Notes under the pieces: generated by a model
The model's database searches: none
What the model was told of the DNA's origin: nothing
Seen by the model: only the letters and a program-made list of their open reading frames with translations
DNA from: Mnemiopsis leidyi
Lineage: Eukaryota; Ctenophora; Tentaculata; Lobata; Bolinopsidae
Length of the DNA stretch: 27,307 bases
NCBI GenBank assembly: GCA_000226015.1
Contig: JH152653.1
Span: 3,983-31,289, forward strand
Direction of reading: 5' to 3'
Shown: positions 13,744 through 24,574 of the stretch, piece by piece
How the letters are laid out: the number at the start of each line of letters is the position of its first letter
How positions within the stretch are numbered: the first letter of the stretch is position 1
Translations under genes and position numbers: made by a program

Positions 13744-15503
13744 CTAGCTCCTTAGTGCAGCAAGACGAGATTGGAGGTCATCCTCTTCCTCCTCAGAAGA
13801 TACCTCAGCAGGGCCTGCTATCTCTTCTTCTTGGACAAGCGGAGTGCTGATAGCAGTGTCTGTGCCAAGCTGTCCTTTCGTTACTTCAAAAAGAATTTTT
13901 TCCACTTCAGCTTCAGCAATGTCATCCATTTCCTGGCAGAGAGATTTGTGATTACCTTGATTACCTTAGTATATCGATTTACCAAAAAATAAGTCCAGAC
14001 CAAAACGAAGAGAAAAAACTGAACACTGACCTCGTCATCACTCATAGCCATGGTATCTTCCATCATTTCTTCCATAATTCCTGCTTTAGTCATTTCTTTT
14101 GACAGTTCTTGCATTGTTTGAGATATCTCAGACACCTTAAAGAATAAATTTTAGATAAAACATATTTTAACAATGGAGTTTATATTGAGGCACAAACAAT
14201 ATTTTTTACAGCTAAAAGTGCTAAGGCTCTGTAAACGAAAACAACCTGGCAAGGGCAATAATGTTTTTATTTCTGTCTGATGCCATAGGATTCGCATGTG
14301 TACTCAAAAAACATAACCCTCTGCGATACATTACATGCACAGTGATGACTTTAAAACTGATGTGAAACATGTGCATCTGAGCAAAATATTATGGTCAAAG
14401 GTATTTGCGACAGTAAATCATTCCAAAATTATGAATATGGCACATAAAAATCTATAATATGCAAATCCAGGTTAACTAACCTTGGTTAATTTGTTCATGA
14501 GTTTCATAACGTCAGTGGAAGCCTGTATTCCTTTTGACATTCGAACCATGCTTGCTTGTGACTCCATCTGCATTACTACAGAATTTATCTGGGCTTTGCT
14601 GGCATATAATTTACTGACTGCCCTCTGAGATCCAACAATTTCTTTGGCCAAGATTTTGCAAACATCCTTATCTCCTTTCTTAGCAGCCTCTTTCAATGAG
14701 TTTTTGACCTGAACACACATGATACTTTCACAAATATCATAATAAGCTTATTTAGCTTAGATTAGATTACCACATGGCTTAGATTACCACATGGCATTTA
14801 TCATCAATGCATGATTTTCATCGAAGACAGTTGATCCAATTCTTCCTTGACTATAATTATCAGGCTTATGGCCTTATGTTCTGTGACACAAAAAAGATTC
14901 AAGGGCTTGTAATTGATTGGAAGTAACTTAATGTCACTATATTTGATGAATGAATCTAATGGCAAGGTCATCAAGGCACTGGAAAACGCTGTGGCAATGT
15001 TGTTACACGATGATTGGAAACTCTGCTGATACTTTAAGGGCCTGGCCTGGAAGGCCCAAGGATGAAGGGAGCTAAGGGTGGCCGTGACATTCAAGGAAAA
15101 TTGGGTAATTCTAGTTCTGAAGCCCTGTGAATTGTTTCACACCAGTATATAAGTATAAGATATCAATGTTATATGAAAATTTAATGGATGAAAAATTTAT
15201 CTTAAGAGGAAAAGAAGAAGAGAGCAACCTGATGGACAAAGAGATAGTAAACAAAATTTTGTAGAAACACAGATTTCTGCACTTGGCTCCTAATTTCAAT
15301 CTTGAGGTTACAGATTTAAACATGACTATAACAAAACTTTGAAAGTTTATGAAGACAATGAATTTTTCATTTACCTTGAGCTCTTCACGTTTTATGTGGT
15401 TTATGTTTCTGTCGATTCCTCTTTGTTCAGAGCGCATTCTTCTCTTCATTTCCCGGATTGTTTCCCTTGGATCCTTGGGTTTGGTCTGCCCAAACAAACC
15501 CAT
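13744..15503 (-). CDS. CHMP3: CHMP3 (VPS24), ESCRT-III subunit, four exons
   Basis: CHMP3 is a core ESCRT-III subunit that co-polymerises with CHMP2 on CHMP4 filaments on the cytosolic face of membranes, in endosome sorting, cytokinesis and membrane repair. Exons in transcript order: 15503-15375, 14708-14481, 14135-14031, 13932-13744. All junctions are GT-AG and phase 0, giving 216 residues against about 222 in human. It starts MGLFGQTKPKDP with the basic helix 1 that binds membrane. Helix 2 contains AAKKGDKDVCKILAKEIV and the family signature AVSKLYASKAQINSV. Then come a helix with ELSKEMTKAGIMEEMMEDT, an acidic linker and the C-terminal MIT-interacting motif LQSRLAALRS, which in the family binds VPS4 and AMSH-type MIT domains. 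The N-terminal 40 residues are the most divergent part; MRSEQRGIDRNIN replaces the usual sequence. Introns are 666, 345 and 98 bases. Confidence 0.95.
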
Positions 15504-16163
15504 TTCAAAAGCAGCTTATCAGCAACACGTTTTCTTAAATTCCTGCTAGAGGGAAAGTTGGTATTCAAAATTTTCACAAAATGAACATACTAAATCAATT
15601 CAGTACATCAATTCAGTACTTATATAAAATAATGACAGTAAAAAATGACTGCAAACATGAAATAGAATTGAATATGCCAGAGGGCGCTGTTACAAGGGGG
15701 CGCCATATCGTCATACAATTATGTGACAATTTTACTCTAGATTAACTGCATGACCAGCAAAATCGCTGTAAACATGCAATGAACTCGTTCCTCAATAAAT
15801 TTGCTTTAAAATGCTATAAGGAGCTGAAAGTGGCAGAAGGGCCTTAAAACAGTATATAACATTTGAAATACAAATTCCTTATACCTAAATAGCTAAGTTT
15901 ATTTAAATTATATAATCCCAAATATTAACCGAAAACTGTCCAGCTTTGTATGGCATTAAAATGGGAGAAAAATCATATGAGTGGCAGTTATCCTCTAAAA
16001 ACTGAAGCGGACTCAAAACAGTTCATATCGCAGACTTGGTATCTTAGCCCAATTAATAAAGTTGTAGAGTTCTTTCAATGCAATCACTCTAGTAATTACG
16101 CACGCTATATACGTATAGTGTATACACAGCAAATCACAATTAAATCAACATAATACATCACAT
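15504..16163. other. Upstream region of CHMP3
   Basis: This 660-base AT-rich stretch lies between the CHMP3 start codon and the 3' end of the LINE ORF1 relic. It should hold the CHMP3 promoter. No gene or clear element was seen. Confidence 0.4.
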
Positions 16164-17023
16164 TTAAGGGTTCGCATTTTGTGTACTATCATCTGGAGTA
16201 GATAAGCGTTTATCAACACTAATAACACGCCTGTCCTTGATGTAATGGTACCTCTCTGGTTCAGATTCAATCCGCCTTTTCATCTCGCTGACAAGCTTCT
16301 GATGTTCTTTTCTCTTCTCGGGAGTTCTGTCTTGTGCAAGATACAGCTTCCTAAAGAACTCCTCCGGTGATTTCTTGAGAAGATTACTTCTGCTTAGTAC
16401 CGATTTGACATCATCTGAATTAGTCAGTGTTACCCTGATGGGCCAGGCAACAGATTTATCTGACTTCTGAACTCCTATTCTTCTAACTGATACGACTTGT
16501 GGCCTCATGCTGACAGAATCAACCTGATTGTTCAAATCGAAGAAAACGTCCGTGAGAATATCCTCTGGTCTGTTGTCCTCTTTCTCCATCGCATAAAACT
16601 CTTGTTCTGTTCATTTTGATCCACTGTGCTTCGCACCACTTTCTTGATAATGTTTGCTGAAGGATTTTGTCCGATATTTGTTTTCACGATCTCGCTCCAA
16701 GTTTTCATTTCTGTTTTGACAGTCGATTTAACTGAATCCAACTGTTTCTGCTGACAATCTATTAAAGCTTTTTGATCAGCCAATTTCTCACTTTTTAGTT
16801 CATCAATTTTGGCCGCTGCTGACTTGCAAATTCTGAGGTTACTGTTCATAAGCTTTAATGCATCATTTACAATTTTTGCCAACGGGTTCTTGTTCACTTA
16901 GTTAGCTATTACAGAAGGATTTGTGTCCTCCACAGTGCTCACGTTGACTTGTTTGAGAATTGAAGAAATAGCTGAGTTCAGATCATCCTCCATCTTGTTG
17001 AGAGCGCTGATTGAAAGTTCCAT
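16164..17023 (-). mobile_element. Decayed LINE ORF1 (RRM-type), no ORF2
   Basis: The minus strand reads from ATG 17023-17021 (MELSISALNKMEDDL) to a stop at 16166-16164, about 286 codons. The first part is a coiled-coil-like helix (KIVNDALKLMNSNLRI, KSEKLADQKALIDCQQKQLD). The second part is the nucleic-acid-binding domain typical of non-LTR ORF1 proteins (WPIRVTLTNSDDVKSVLSRS, then FRKLYLAQDRTPEKRKEHQK and KRRIESEPERYHYIKDR). The reading frame is broken twice: an in-frame TAA at 16900-16898 and a frameshift near 16600-16612, where the two halves overlap in different frames. No reverse transcriptase follows downstream, so the copy is 3' truncated. Family resemblance is to CR1/L2-like ORF1 proteins common in invertebrates; the exact clade is not determined. 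Confidence 0.75.
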
Positions 17024-17870
17024 GTCCAAACTGGTGTGAAGCAAGTTACACCGCTAAACGCTGTGATACAAATCGCTGATATCTTACAACTGATAAGAGA
17101 GCGATAAAAATGCTGCGAAAAGCAAATCGTTTGACTGCAACTGATGGATTTAACTGCAACTGCTTAAAAGTAGGCAAAAGTAGGCTTTGTAAAAACATGT
17201 ATACAATGTCACATATCATTGCAACAATAGTGGCAGGCGGATCTGCCTAATTTGGACACCCAGCTAATCATATATCGAGTGCCTCAGTCTTAATAATTTT
17301 AGAACAAATGCAAACAAACTAAGAATCGCTCAAGCAGTTTAAGATGGAGCAATCTAGGGTGAGTATGGGAACATCAACAGATGCAGGGGTAAGCCGTAAG
17401 GTCGTCACACAAAATCATGAGCTTCTGCTCTGAGGCCAATATGACAACAAGTAGACATATGAATAGCAGTCTGTTCTTCTAGTACAAAGTGGTGTGGACA
17501 AAGTACAAGGTGGTGACGACCAAGTATATTGTCCACATGATACAGAAAGGAGTTCAACAAGTTATTCTTATATGATATACATTAAACTATTTCAACAATA
17601 CAAATTAAATACATTTATTGAGGAGTAAGTCTTTCGAGGAGGACCTGAGGACGAGATTATGACATTTAACATCTTTATGTAACATCTCGAAACCGGTTGT
17701 CTATTTCTGTGAAAGATTATTCAACTTGATTTGTGTTTCATTATTGAAACTTTTTTTAGATACATAAAAGTCATTATCAGAACCTCGTACCAAGGGTATA
17801 CCTGGCCACCCTTCATATATGTGCCGATTCTGTGATCTTTCTTGGCAAATCAGTTCAATGAATCTTTTTG
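17024..17870. other. Region upstream of the LINE relic
   Basis: This is AT-rich sequence with no recognised gene. It may include the 5' untranslated part of the LINE. A weak relative of the motif that marks the next repeat cluster (ACGAGATTATGACATTTAAC) is at about 17652. Confidence 0.35.
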
Positions 17871-18154
17871 ACGAGATTATATCCGTCTACCGTTCTAACG
17901 AACGAGAGTGCGAGAGTCGGGTATCGGGCTGCGAGAGTCGGGAATCACCGCGACAATAAATTTTTCATTATGACTTGGATGTACTTGTGTGCTGTTAAAG
18001 GAACGTCAGGTAGATCATTTAAATTTTAATTCTTTCAACACTACTATTATACAAATAATTTGAGGCTCTAATGATGTAATTAAACGGAGATTTCAATGTT
18101 CAAGCATTTATTATATGTGCGTTTCTCTTCTGACCACCAACGTCCAACATCATC

Positions 18155-18440
18155 ATTTAAAATTATACTCCTTTGAGTTGTCTGACTTTGTCCGACCCTC
18201 ATTCGAAGCGAATTGCGAATAGAAAATAAAATATATGGTGCGCGCTGCTGTATATGTACAATCCGTTGATAAATTTGCCTGGGATCACTCTCGCATTTTG
18301 GTTTTGTGATGCCCTGCTTTCCGAATAATAAATCTTTAAACGTTTCTAATTAAGTTGTACAGCAGAGCGCACCCTCCCGTCATTCCATTCTCGAATGAAG
18401 GTCGGATAAAGTCACACAACTTAAAACTTGCAATTTTGAT
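18155..18440. repeat. Imperfect inverted repeat with arms of about 85-105 bases
   Basis: The left arm (about 18155-18261) contains GTTGTCTGACTTTGTCCGAC, CTCATTCGA and GGTGCGCGCTGCTGTA. The right arm (about 18355-18440) contains their complements in reverse order. A third, partial copy of the inner word (TTGTTTGACTTTGTGCAACC) lies at about 18977. Confidence 0.65.
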
Positions 18441-18693
18441 TGTCCATTTGACCCCTGATAAAGTAAATGTAGATGTCATTCTTGTCGTTGAAGGCTTTAC
18501 GATAATGCCTAATAGTTGCTCTAATTAGAGCTCTTTTGCGCTTAACGGGCGATGCGCATTTAGTTGACGAGATGATTGATGATATCCTAACTTTGATAGT
18601 TTAACTTTTTAACGAAAGGAGAGCAGCAAACGCCAGGAGAGCCGCGTGAGAGTCGGGTAACAACTCGACAATGGACAACGCATTTACAATTTC

Positions 18694-18834
18694 AGGCCAG
18701 AAATGTGTGAGAGCGCGTGATGGTCGCGCGTGAGAGCGCGTGATGGTTGCGCACGTCGCATGCGCTTGTCTTGTAGGTTGATATGTGATAACCTACTGTC
18801 GCGGCCATCACGCGCTCTCACGCATTTCTGGCCT
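18694..18834. repeat. 35-base inverted repeat with nested hairpin
   Basis: Arms 18694-18728 and 18800-18834 match at 33 of 35 positions (AGGCCAGAAATG, then GTGAGAGCGCGTGATGG). The left arm is followed by a direct copy of GTGAGAGCGCGTGATGG at about 18730. The loop holds a second hairpin, GTAGGTT at 18773-18779 against AACCTAC at 18790-18796. Confidence 0.85.
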
Positions 18835-19414
18835 AGACGCGCATCGCCTGTTGAGCGCTTGTCTTAGGCCCCGGGGGCGTGGCCGCGCTTCGCCCGCGCT
18901 GGAGGCTGCCGCCTTCGCCCGGCAGCAGGGCTATACAACATGTAGCAAGCATGTGCCACGGCGCCGCCGTGGTATTAAATTGTTTGACTTTGTGCAACCC
19001 TCAACCCAGATGGTACAGCTACTAGTACTGCAAGAAATATCTAAGTGCAGACAAATTTCACGTTCGATTCGGCAACTTTTCAAAAATACAGGCGAACTGG
19101 CGCAAATACTGGCCTACCATTGGCATGGATACCGCCGGCCAATCAGCGCTGTTTTTTACTTGACGAGATTATATCCGTCTAACGTTTTAACAAAACGTTC
19201 AGCTTTAGCTGCGTGAGTCGGGTATCACCGCAACAATTTTTATCTTCTATAAAGAACATCCGACGCAATGAGCCTAGCTATTAGCTAAACACGAATATCC
19301 CTGTGCAAGCTTGCCTTGCGTTGCGAACTACGGGGCGGCCCGGCAGTTTCGCGGTTGTTGAGGTGTTACCCGACTCGCGCGCGGCTCGCAGCTTGCTGCT
19401 CTCCTGGCGAAATT

Positions 19415-19437
19415 CGTTCTAACGTTTCGTTAGAACG
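19415..19437. repeat. Perfect hairpin CGTTCTAACG-TTT-CGTTAGAACG
   Basis: Ten-base arms with a three-base loop lie within the last copy of the ACGAGAT motif family. The same TAACGAAACG word forms part of the other copies, so it is probably part of the element end. Confidence 0.8.
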
Positions 19438-19457
19438 TTAAACGGTTATCATCTCGT

Positions 19458-19949
19458 ACTCAACTTTAGAGTTCTTTTGATTCAGCGAATAGCTGAATAG
19501 CCATACGTGATTCTGGTTTAGTCAAGAACTTGAAGTGTATCATTTCCAAAACACTGCAGCAAATTGTCAAATAATGTAAAAGTCTTCCCTTCGAAACAAT
19601 TCAACAAAATGCAGCAAATCGTCAAATATTCGAACAACAACATAACGAAATTGTCTTGATCTCTCTGTTAAGTAATTTTAATTGTGTGATCTTACTTATT
19701 CTTCGCATGGAACTGTCAAATATGTTATCTATTACAGTTTGGTCCCAGGTCAGTATGGTCCTTCGACAACAACTTCTATTTGTATTTATTAATCCTGTAC
19801 CCAGGCTTTTACAGTTAAACTGAAGGGGCTCCTGGAAAATTCTGAATCTTTTAACGGAGACCCTTCTCATTTCACCCTCAATTACAGTTTCCCGATCATT
19901 CGGCTGAGTAGACCAAAGAAGATTGCATAGGCAAATGCCCTTGGAGCAC
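19458..19949. other. Spacer and possible SINE body
   Basis: No gene was seen. The stretch downstream of the tRNA-like head on the minus strand (down to about 19780) may be the body of the SINE. It contains CCTGGGTACAGG and ends near a run of AATAAATACAAATAG, as SINE tails often do, but the boundary cannot be set from one copy. Confidence 0.35.
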
Positions 19950-19965
19950 TCCTCTAGGATTGGCG

Positions 19966-20042
19966 GATCTGGGACAGGGAATCGATCCCCCGATCTTTTT
20001 GCCCAGAAAGACGGGGTAGATACCAGTACACCACCAGGTGAC
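19966..20042 (-). mobile_element. tRNA-derived SINE head
   Basis: On the minus strand an A-box-like TGGTGTACTGGTA (20033-20021) is followed by a B-box GGATCGATTCC (19988-19978). Their starts are 45 bases apart, as in tRNA genes. The stretch starts GTCACCTGG, but the acceptor stem does not pair cleanly and there is no convincing anticodon arm, so this is a tRNA-derived repeat and not a working tRNA gene. Confidence 0.6.
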
Positions 20043-20073
20043 ATTAAGAGAAAGTACACAGAAGAAAAGAGCA

Positions 20074-20700
20074 GATGTAAACAAATTTCAGCCCAGTTTC
20101 AGCTGATACATTGGCACCAATGTAAATTTTGGCCCAGATTTCAGGCGATATCTTGATGCTCACTTTAACATATTTTCGCCTGGACTTTAGCTGAAAAGAC
20201 AGTTAAGACAGTAAAGACAATTAGGCCCAGGTTTCAGCTGATATCTTGGCGCTGATGTTGACACATTTTTGTCAGGATTTCAGTTGATATCGTGGCGATG
20301 ATGTAGCCAAATTTCTGCCCAGATTTCAGCTGATATCTTGGCGCTAATGTAAACAAATTTCGGCCCGGATTTCAGCTGATATCGTGGCACTGATGTAAAC
20401 AAATTTCGACCAGGATGTTAGGTGGTATCTTGGCGCTAATGTAGATACATTTCTGCCCGAATTTCAGCTGATATTGTGGCGCTGATGTAAACACATTTTC
20501 CCAGGATTTCAGCTGATATCTTGGTGTTGATGTAGACATATTTCAACCCTGATTTCAGCTGCTATCGTGGCACTGATGTAGACACATTTCGGCCCGGATT
20601 TCAGCTGATATCATGGTGCTGATGTAAAAACATATCTGTACGAATTTCAGCTGATATTGGTTCGCTGATGTAAACACATTTTGGCCCAGATAAATATGCA
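20074..20700. repeat. 46-bp tandem repeat, about 13 copies
   Basis: The anchor TTTCAGCTGATATC recurs with its CAG starting at about 20100, 20142, 20188, 20235, 20281, 20327, 20373, 20419, 20465, 20510, 20556, 20602 and 20648, a spacing of 46 with a few steps of 42 to 47. The rest of each unit reads TGGCGCTGATGTAAACA, then AATTTCGGCCCGGA. Copies differ by a few bases each, and there are no unique spacers. Confidence 0.95.
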
Positions 20701-22007
20701 CTCTGTTTTTCCTGCAAATTGGACGCTTCTCTTCAAATAGGATGTTCCTTCAATCTTTTCCAACAAAACTCTTAAAACATTCCAAAAGTTCCCTTATTGG
20801 TGCTAATATCCTGTTTCTCTTAATTCCCTTGGTTAGTTTTGAAGTAAAACAAATAAATAGTATTTATTACCCGTTTATTGTAGATAAAGTTGTATCAAAG
20901 ACACATTCCAAAATCATTTTATGCTAGAGACCCTTCTTCTAGTTTGATGAGATTCTGCTATGTAATCTTTTCAATGAGAGTTTAGGGTCTTATTTATGAA
21001 AATTAACTGAAAATGCTAAAGGAGCTTATCATTCTAAAAAGACTAAAAGTGTAATAATGTATACTATAGAGAACGGTATTCATGGGGAGGTGTCTCAAAT
21101 TTTAAACACCGTTTCTCTTAATGTAGTGCTCCTACATTTCTTTTTGGAGGTCAATCTGTGTCCATTGGACCATTTGAGAGTATTTCACAACCCAGAGTGT
21201 ACTGAGGAATACCATGTAGCCTGATAATGAGTCAATTGTATGCAATAAAAACTGTGAGTTGAGTTTGAAATGCAGCCAGGTAACGGACAGGCTTTCTAGG
21301 TGATTCTTCTTGCCCTTTATGTCACTACCCTCAACACACCAATATTTTTCAAGTTATTTTGGCCTTTTATAGATGAGGTCATAGTCAGTATTTGCAGTAA
21401 ATGTGATGCCTGTTCCTGTTCTGTAGGCCATGGTCTGATGGGGCAATTTTTATTAATTGAGATTTAAGGTGTCAAATTGCGGTCAGAGAACGAACTACTA
21501 AAAGTGCAAGTGGAGTCTATCAATTTAACCTAGGCCCCCTGGAATTTTATGAAAAAAATAGGCCATTGATAACTGGACAATATATATTAAACTTTAAGCT
21601 ATTGATAAAAAATCAGTATTCAACTTCTCCCTTTCATAATGGAACCTTTTCTGTAAAGACTTGTTTTGCTTCAGAGACCAATTTCTGATTTCTCTCGCCT
21701 ACATCCATGCAAGTTTCTGCCGTTGATATGTTGTTATATAAGTTGTTTTATGCAGTTAAAATTCAAAGGAAACAATGGAACTCTTTTTACAGCATTGAGG
21801 CTTGTTGCATCATGCATATATGTTTATGATGATCTGCACTATTATGAACATGCACAGTTGATCGCTTCCAATTGATTATCACAGTCATGGTTTTTTCAAA
21901 CTTATTTCTCACACTTTACCTCCCAAAGTATTGCTTTTTTTCTGCTGTGTGGAGTCTGGACACTCCAGAATTTTTTAGCAACTGAGATACAGAGAGATAT
22001 TAGGCTC
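20701..22007. other. Non-coding stretch
   Basis: This is AT-rich sequence between the 46-bp array and the Penelope-like relic. The reading frames in it are short and match nothing. No repeat or signal was recognised. Confidence 0.4.
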
Positions 22008-22501
22008 TTGTTAGAGCTTGCTCATATTAGATTTGCTGATGTTGACTCTGCTCTTTCTTTGTCTCCTGATCCTCCATCATCCTCCTGCCACTTCTTTGAC
22101 AACAGCTTTGGAACCTTCAGAGACAAAGATCACACAGAAACTTACCTCTCCTTCCTCAAAAATCCCTCCCCTTACAGATCCTTACCTTTCCCTGATGTCC
22201 TCATTCACTCTGAAAAAGTCCACTTCCATCTACATGAAACCCAATCACACCAACCTCTACACTAAGTATTCCTTCTGCACCACCAGGCACCACCTAATCC
22301 AATAACAGTGTCATCAGATCCCTCACACCGCAAGCCTTCAACATTTGCTCTCCTCAACACTTGGACTCAGAATTTAAGATTGTCAGACACGTCTGCTTCC
22401 TCCACAACAGCTGCCCTCCACAACGGATCACCACTGTCATGGAAGAAATTGGACAGAGATTTCAACCCAACCCCTCCAGACGACTAATTCCTAATAAATA
22501 G
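22008..22501 (+). mobile_element. Penelope-like element reverse transcriptase relic
   Basis: Three plus-strand frames follow one another and together give the C-terminal half of a Penelope-like reverse transcriptase. Frame one (22008-22265) has FFDNSFGTFRDKDHTETYLSF, where the family has a YVDD catalytic motif, then LPFPDVLI. Frame two (about 22200-22305) has STSIYMKPNHTNLYTKYSF, the family's Y(R)KPTHT block. Frame three (about 22300-22501) has VIRSLTPQAFNIC, then EFKIVRHVCFLHNSCPPQRI, and ends in TAG at 22499-22501. The two frame changes and the altered catalytic motif show the copy is dead. No GIY-YIG endonuclease follows. The call rests on the order and spacing of these blocks. Confidence 0.65.
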
Positions 22502-24574
22502 CACTATTCGAAATGTAATCAAAATCATAACAACACAAGCAGTCAAAAGGCTTAGTATTAACTCACTCCTTTAGACTCTGTTTTCTAAATGCCCTATGTG
22601 AGATTTTAGTACCAACTGTAAAAGTTATCACACTCAGGTTAACTTGATTAAGTATGTCAATATTGCAATCAAGCAGCAGGTCAAACATTTTTCTAAGTGT
22701 TTTTAACTTTCGTAAACTGACTTTTAGTTTAGAACATCTCACAGTTTCCAAATAATATATTGAAAAGGAAGGTTCCCTCTAGTTCTGTAATATAAACCAA
22801 TCTCAACAACCCGACTCTTGGGCTGAGCTGTGTTCAAACTAATTTCATGTACATATGATATATCAGCTCAGGAACTGATCGCTATGTAACAGGGACCCTT
22901 CTCACAGCAAGGCAATGAGTAACTTGCTATTGTTCTGCTTTTATATGATACAACAACAGCTACAGGCCACATTATACTGTGTGTGCCCCAGTTGTCCTGT
23001 CTTTCGATTTATCATGATGATGTTTTATGGTCACGGTCTTTGGCATTCTATCTGAAACCTGAATATACCTTCAGTGTAACTTTTTTAAATGTGACAAGAG
23101 GCTTATTCTTCAATATAGCAGTTAGTTATGAACTTTTTTTTAAAGATTAAAGATATTAACCAAAATAAGTCTTTGGTTCAGTGCTGTAATTGATTAAATA
23201 CTTTGTTATAATTGATTGAGTGCTGTAATTGATTAAATGTTGTCGTTGGTTATAGCTGTCATTATAAACTAGCTAATTTCTTCTCTTCTCTCACCTATAC
23301 CTATAGCATTCATGCAAGACAAACCAATGTCTTATTGCATTTCAAATATCGTCAGCTACAAGTAAATTTCTGGGGAGATAGAACTTATTTTTCTGCAAAT
23401 TGGTTGCACCTGGGATTTTAACATAAATGTGCTCACTCAAACCACAACATGCAACAGTTAAACCAATAAAAGCCGAATACATGACCATAAGGGAATACAT
23501 TCATGGAATTGAATAGGTTCGCCTCTGAATTACTGATTGATCGACTGGTTTAGTCATAATTGCTAGCTCAAGAGATACAATTTAAAAAATTGAATTTTAG
23601 AAATAATGTTGAATAATTATGCTCAATTACACCTCAGCACTTTTGTAATTCTCAAATCTTCATTATATGTTGTATCCCAACAGACAATCCTGACTAAGAG
23701 TTCAACTTAACAGCTGATGTACAGAGATACGATTGCTATTGTGTTGCTCGAGTGTGTGTCAGCTACTTAATCAATATGCCAGGCGTCATCTGGCTCTGTT
23801 TTGCGCTGGGGACTTGCATTGTATTGTGCGACGTCTGGCCTCAGTGTTTAACAATTGAATGATAAAAGTTTTAACGATTCTTCATGTGCTTTTAGTGGAC
23901 TTGTTGAGGGAACATTTTTAAGATATTTTTGCGCTGGAGAGAAACAGTTTTTACTGGTTGTTAATGTTGTTATTTCTTCAGAAGTAATCAATCGTAATGA
24001 TTTTTCGGCCATACTTGATAATTGGTATATGTACGTCATGTAATTAGATTTCTTCAGTTCCATTTCTACTTAATCTATAAGTAGAAGATAGTCTATGCTA
24101 TTAGCTATAGTACCAAAATCGTTATTAAAGATACTGCTAAAAATTTTGCATTTAAAACGTACTTTTCGACTAGGGAAATGTCTGCTGCTATTCTGGCTTA
24201 TCCTGTCATTTAATTGTTTGGGCTAGTTTTTTACAAACTGGTGGCAATTAGCGTACCCTCTATTTGGTGTACGTGATATAACCTCACTTGCCAGATGGCC
24301 GAATGATCAATGTCCCTCTATTCGTTATTAAATTTTATAGGAGTATAAATTGATGTTGATAGAGTTATGATCTGCGATAAGATGATAGTTAGTTATTACG
24401 TGTATAATTTCAGGTGAAATTAATGCGTATTTTATACATTCTCACAACTGTTCGTATTCTACTTAACACTCTACCTCCCTCTTAGAGAAGACTTGCAAAA
24501 TATGGCCAGGAGTAAAATGTAAGCGTTCCCGGACACAGACAGAGATCTTTACACTGATTAGATAGTGTCTGCTG
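22502..24574. other. Upstream region of SPOP
   Basis: No coding sequence was recognised. The part next to 24575 should include the SPOP 5' untranslated region; an in-frame TAG at 24563-24565 closes the frame just before the start. Three TAATTGATT words lie at 23187, 23209 and 23226. A hairpin TCTACTTA/TAAGTAGA is at about 24066-24086. Confidence 0.45.

Larger units (their letters stand above)
17871..19457. mobile_element. Composite of non-autonomous DNA transposon-like repeats
   Basis: A motif of 75 to 105 bases occurs four times: plus strand 17871-17959, 18567-18672 and 19163-19237, and minus strand 19457-19354. Each begins ACGAGAT, continues with a TAACGTT-like segment and ends GAGTCGGGTA(T/A)CAcC followed by CAACAA or CGACAA. 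The first and last copies face each other like terminal inverted repeats of a 1.6-kb element, and the last pair bounds a 295-base one. The inside is much more GC-rich than its surroundings and holds long hairpins. No transposase was found, and no clear target duplication flanks the outer ends, so the superfamily is open. Confidence 0.55.

Noticed and set aside
18785..19216. 143-codon plus-strand open frame
   Set aside because: It lies across the hairpins and GC-rich repeats of the transposon cluster, has no family resemblance and includes the end motif of the repeat family as its last 30 codons.
19966..20042. Functional tRNA gene
   Set aside because: A and B boxes are present, but the acceptor stem does not pair well and no clear anticodon arm can be drawn.
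19622..20059. 145-codon minus-strand open frame
   Set aside because: Its first half is the translated tRNA-like head of a SINE and the rest has no known domain.
20074..20700. CRISPR-like array
   Set aside because: The units are contiguous, with no unique spacers, and the setting is an animal genome.
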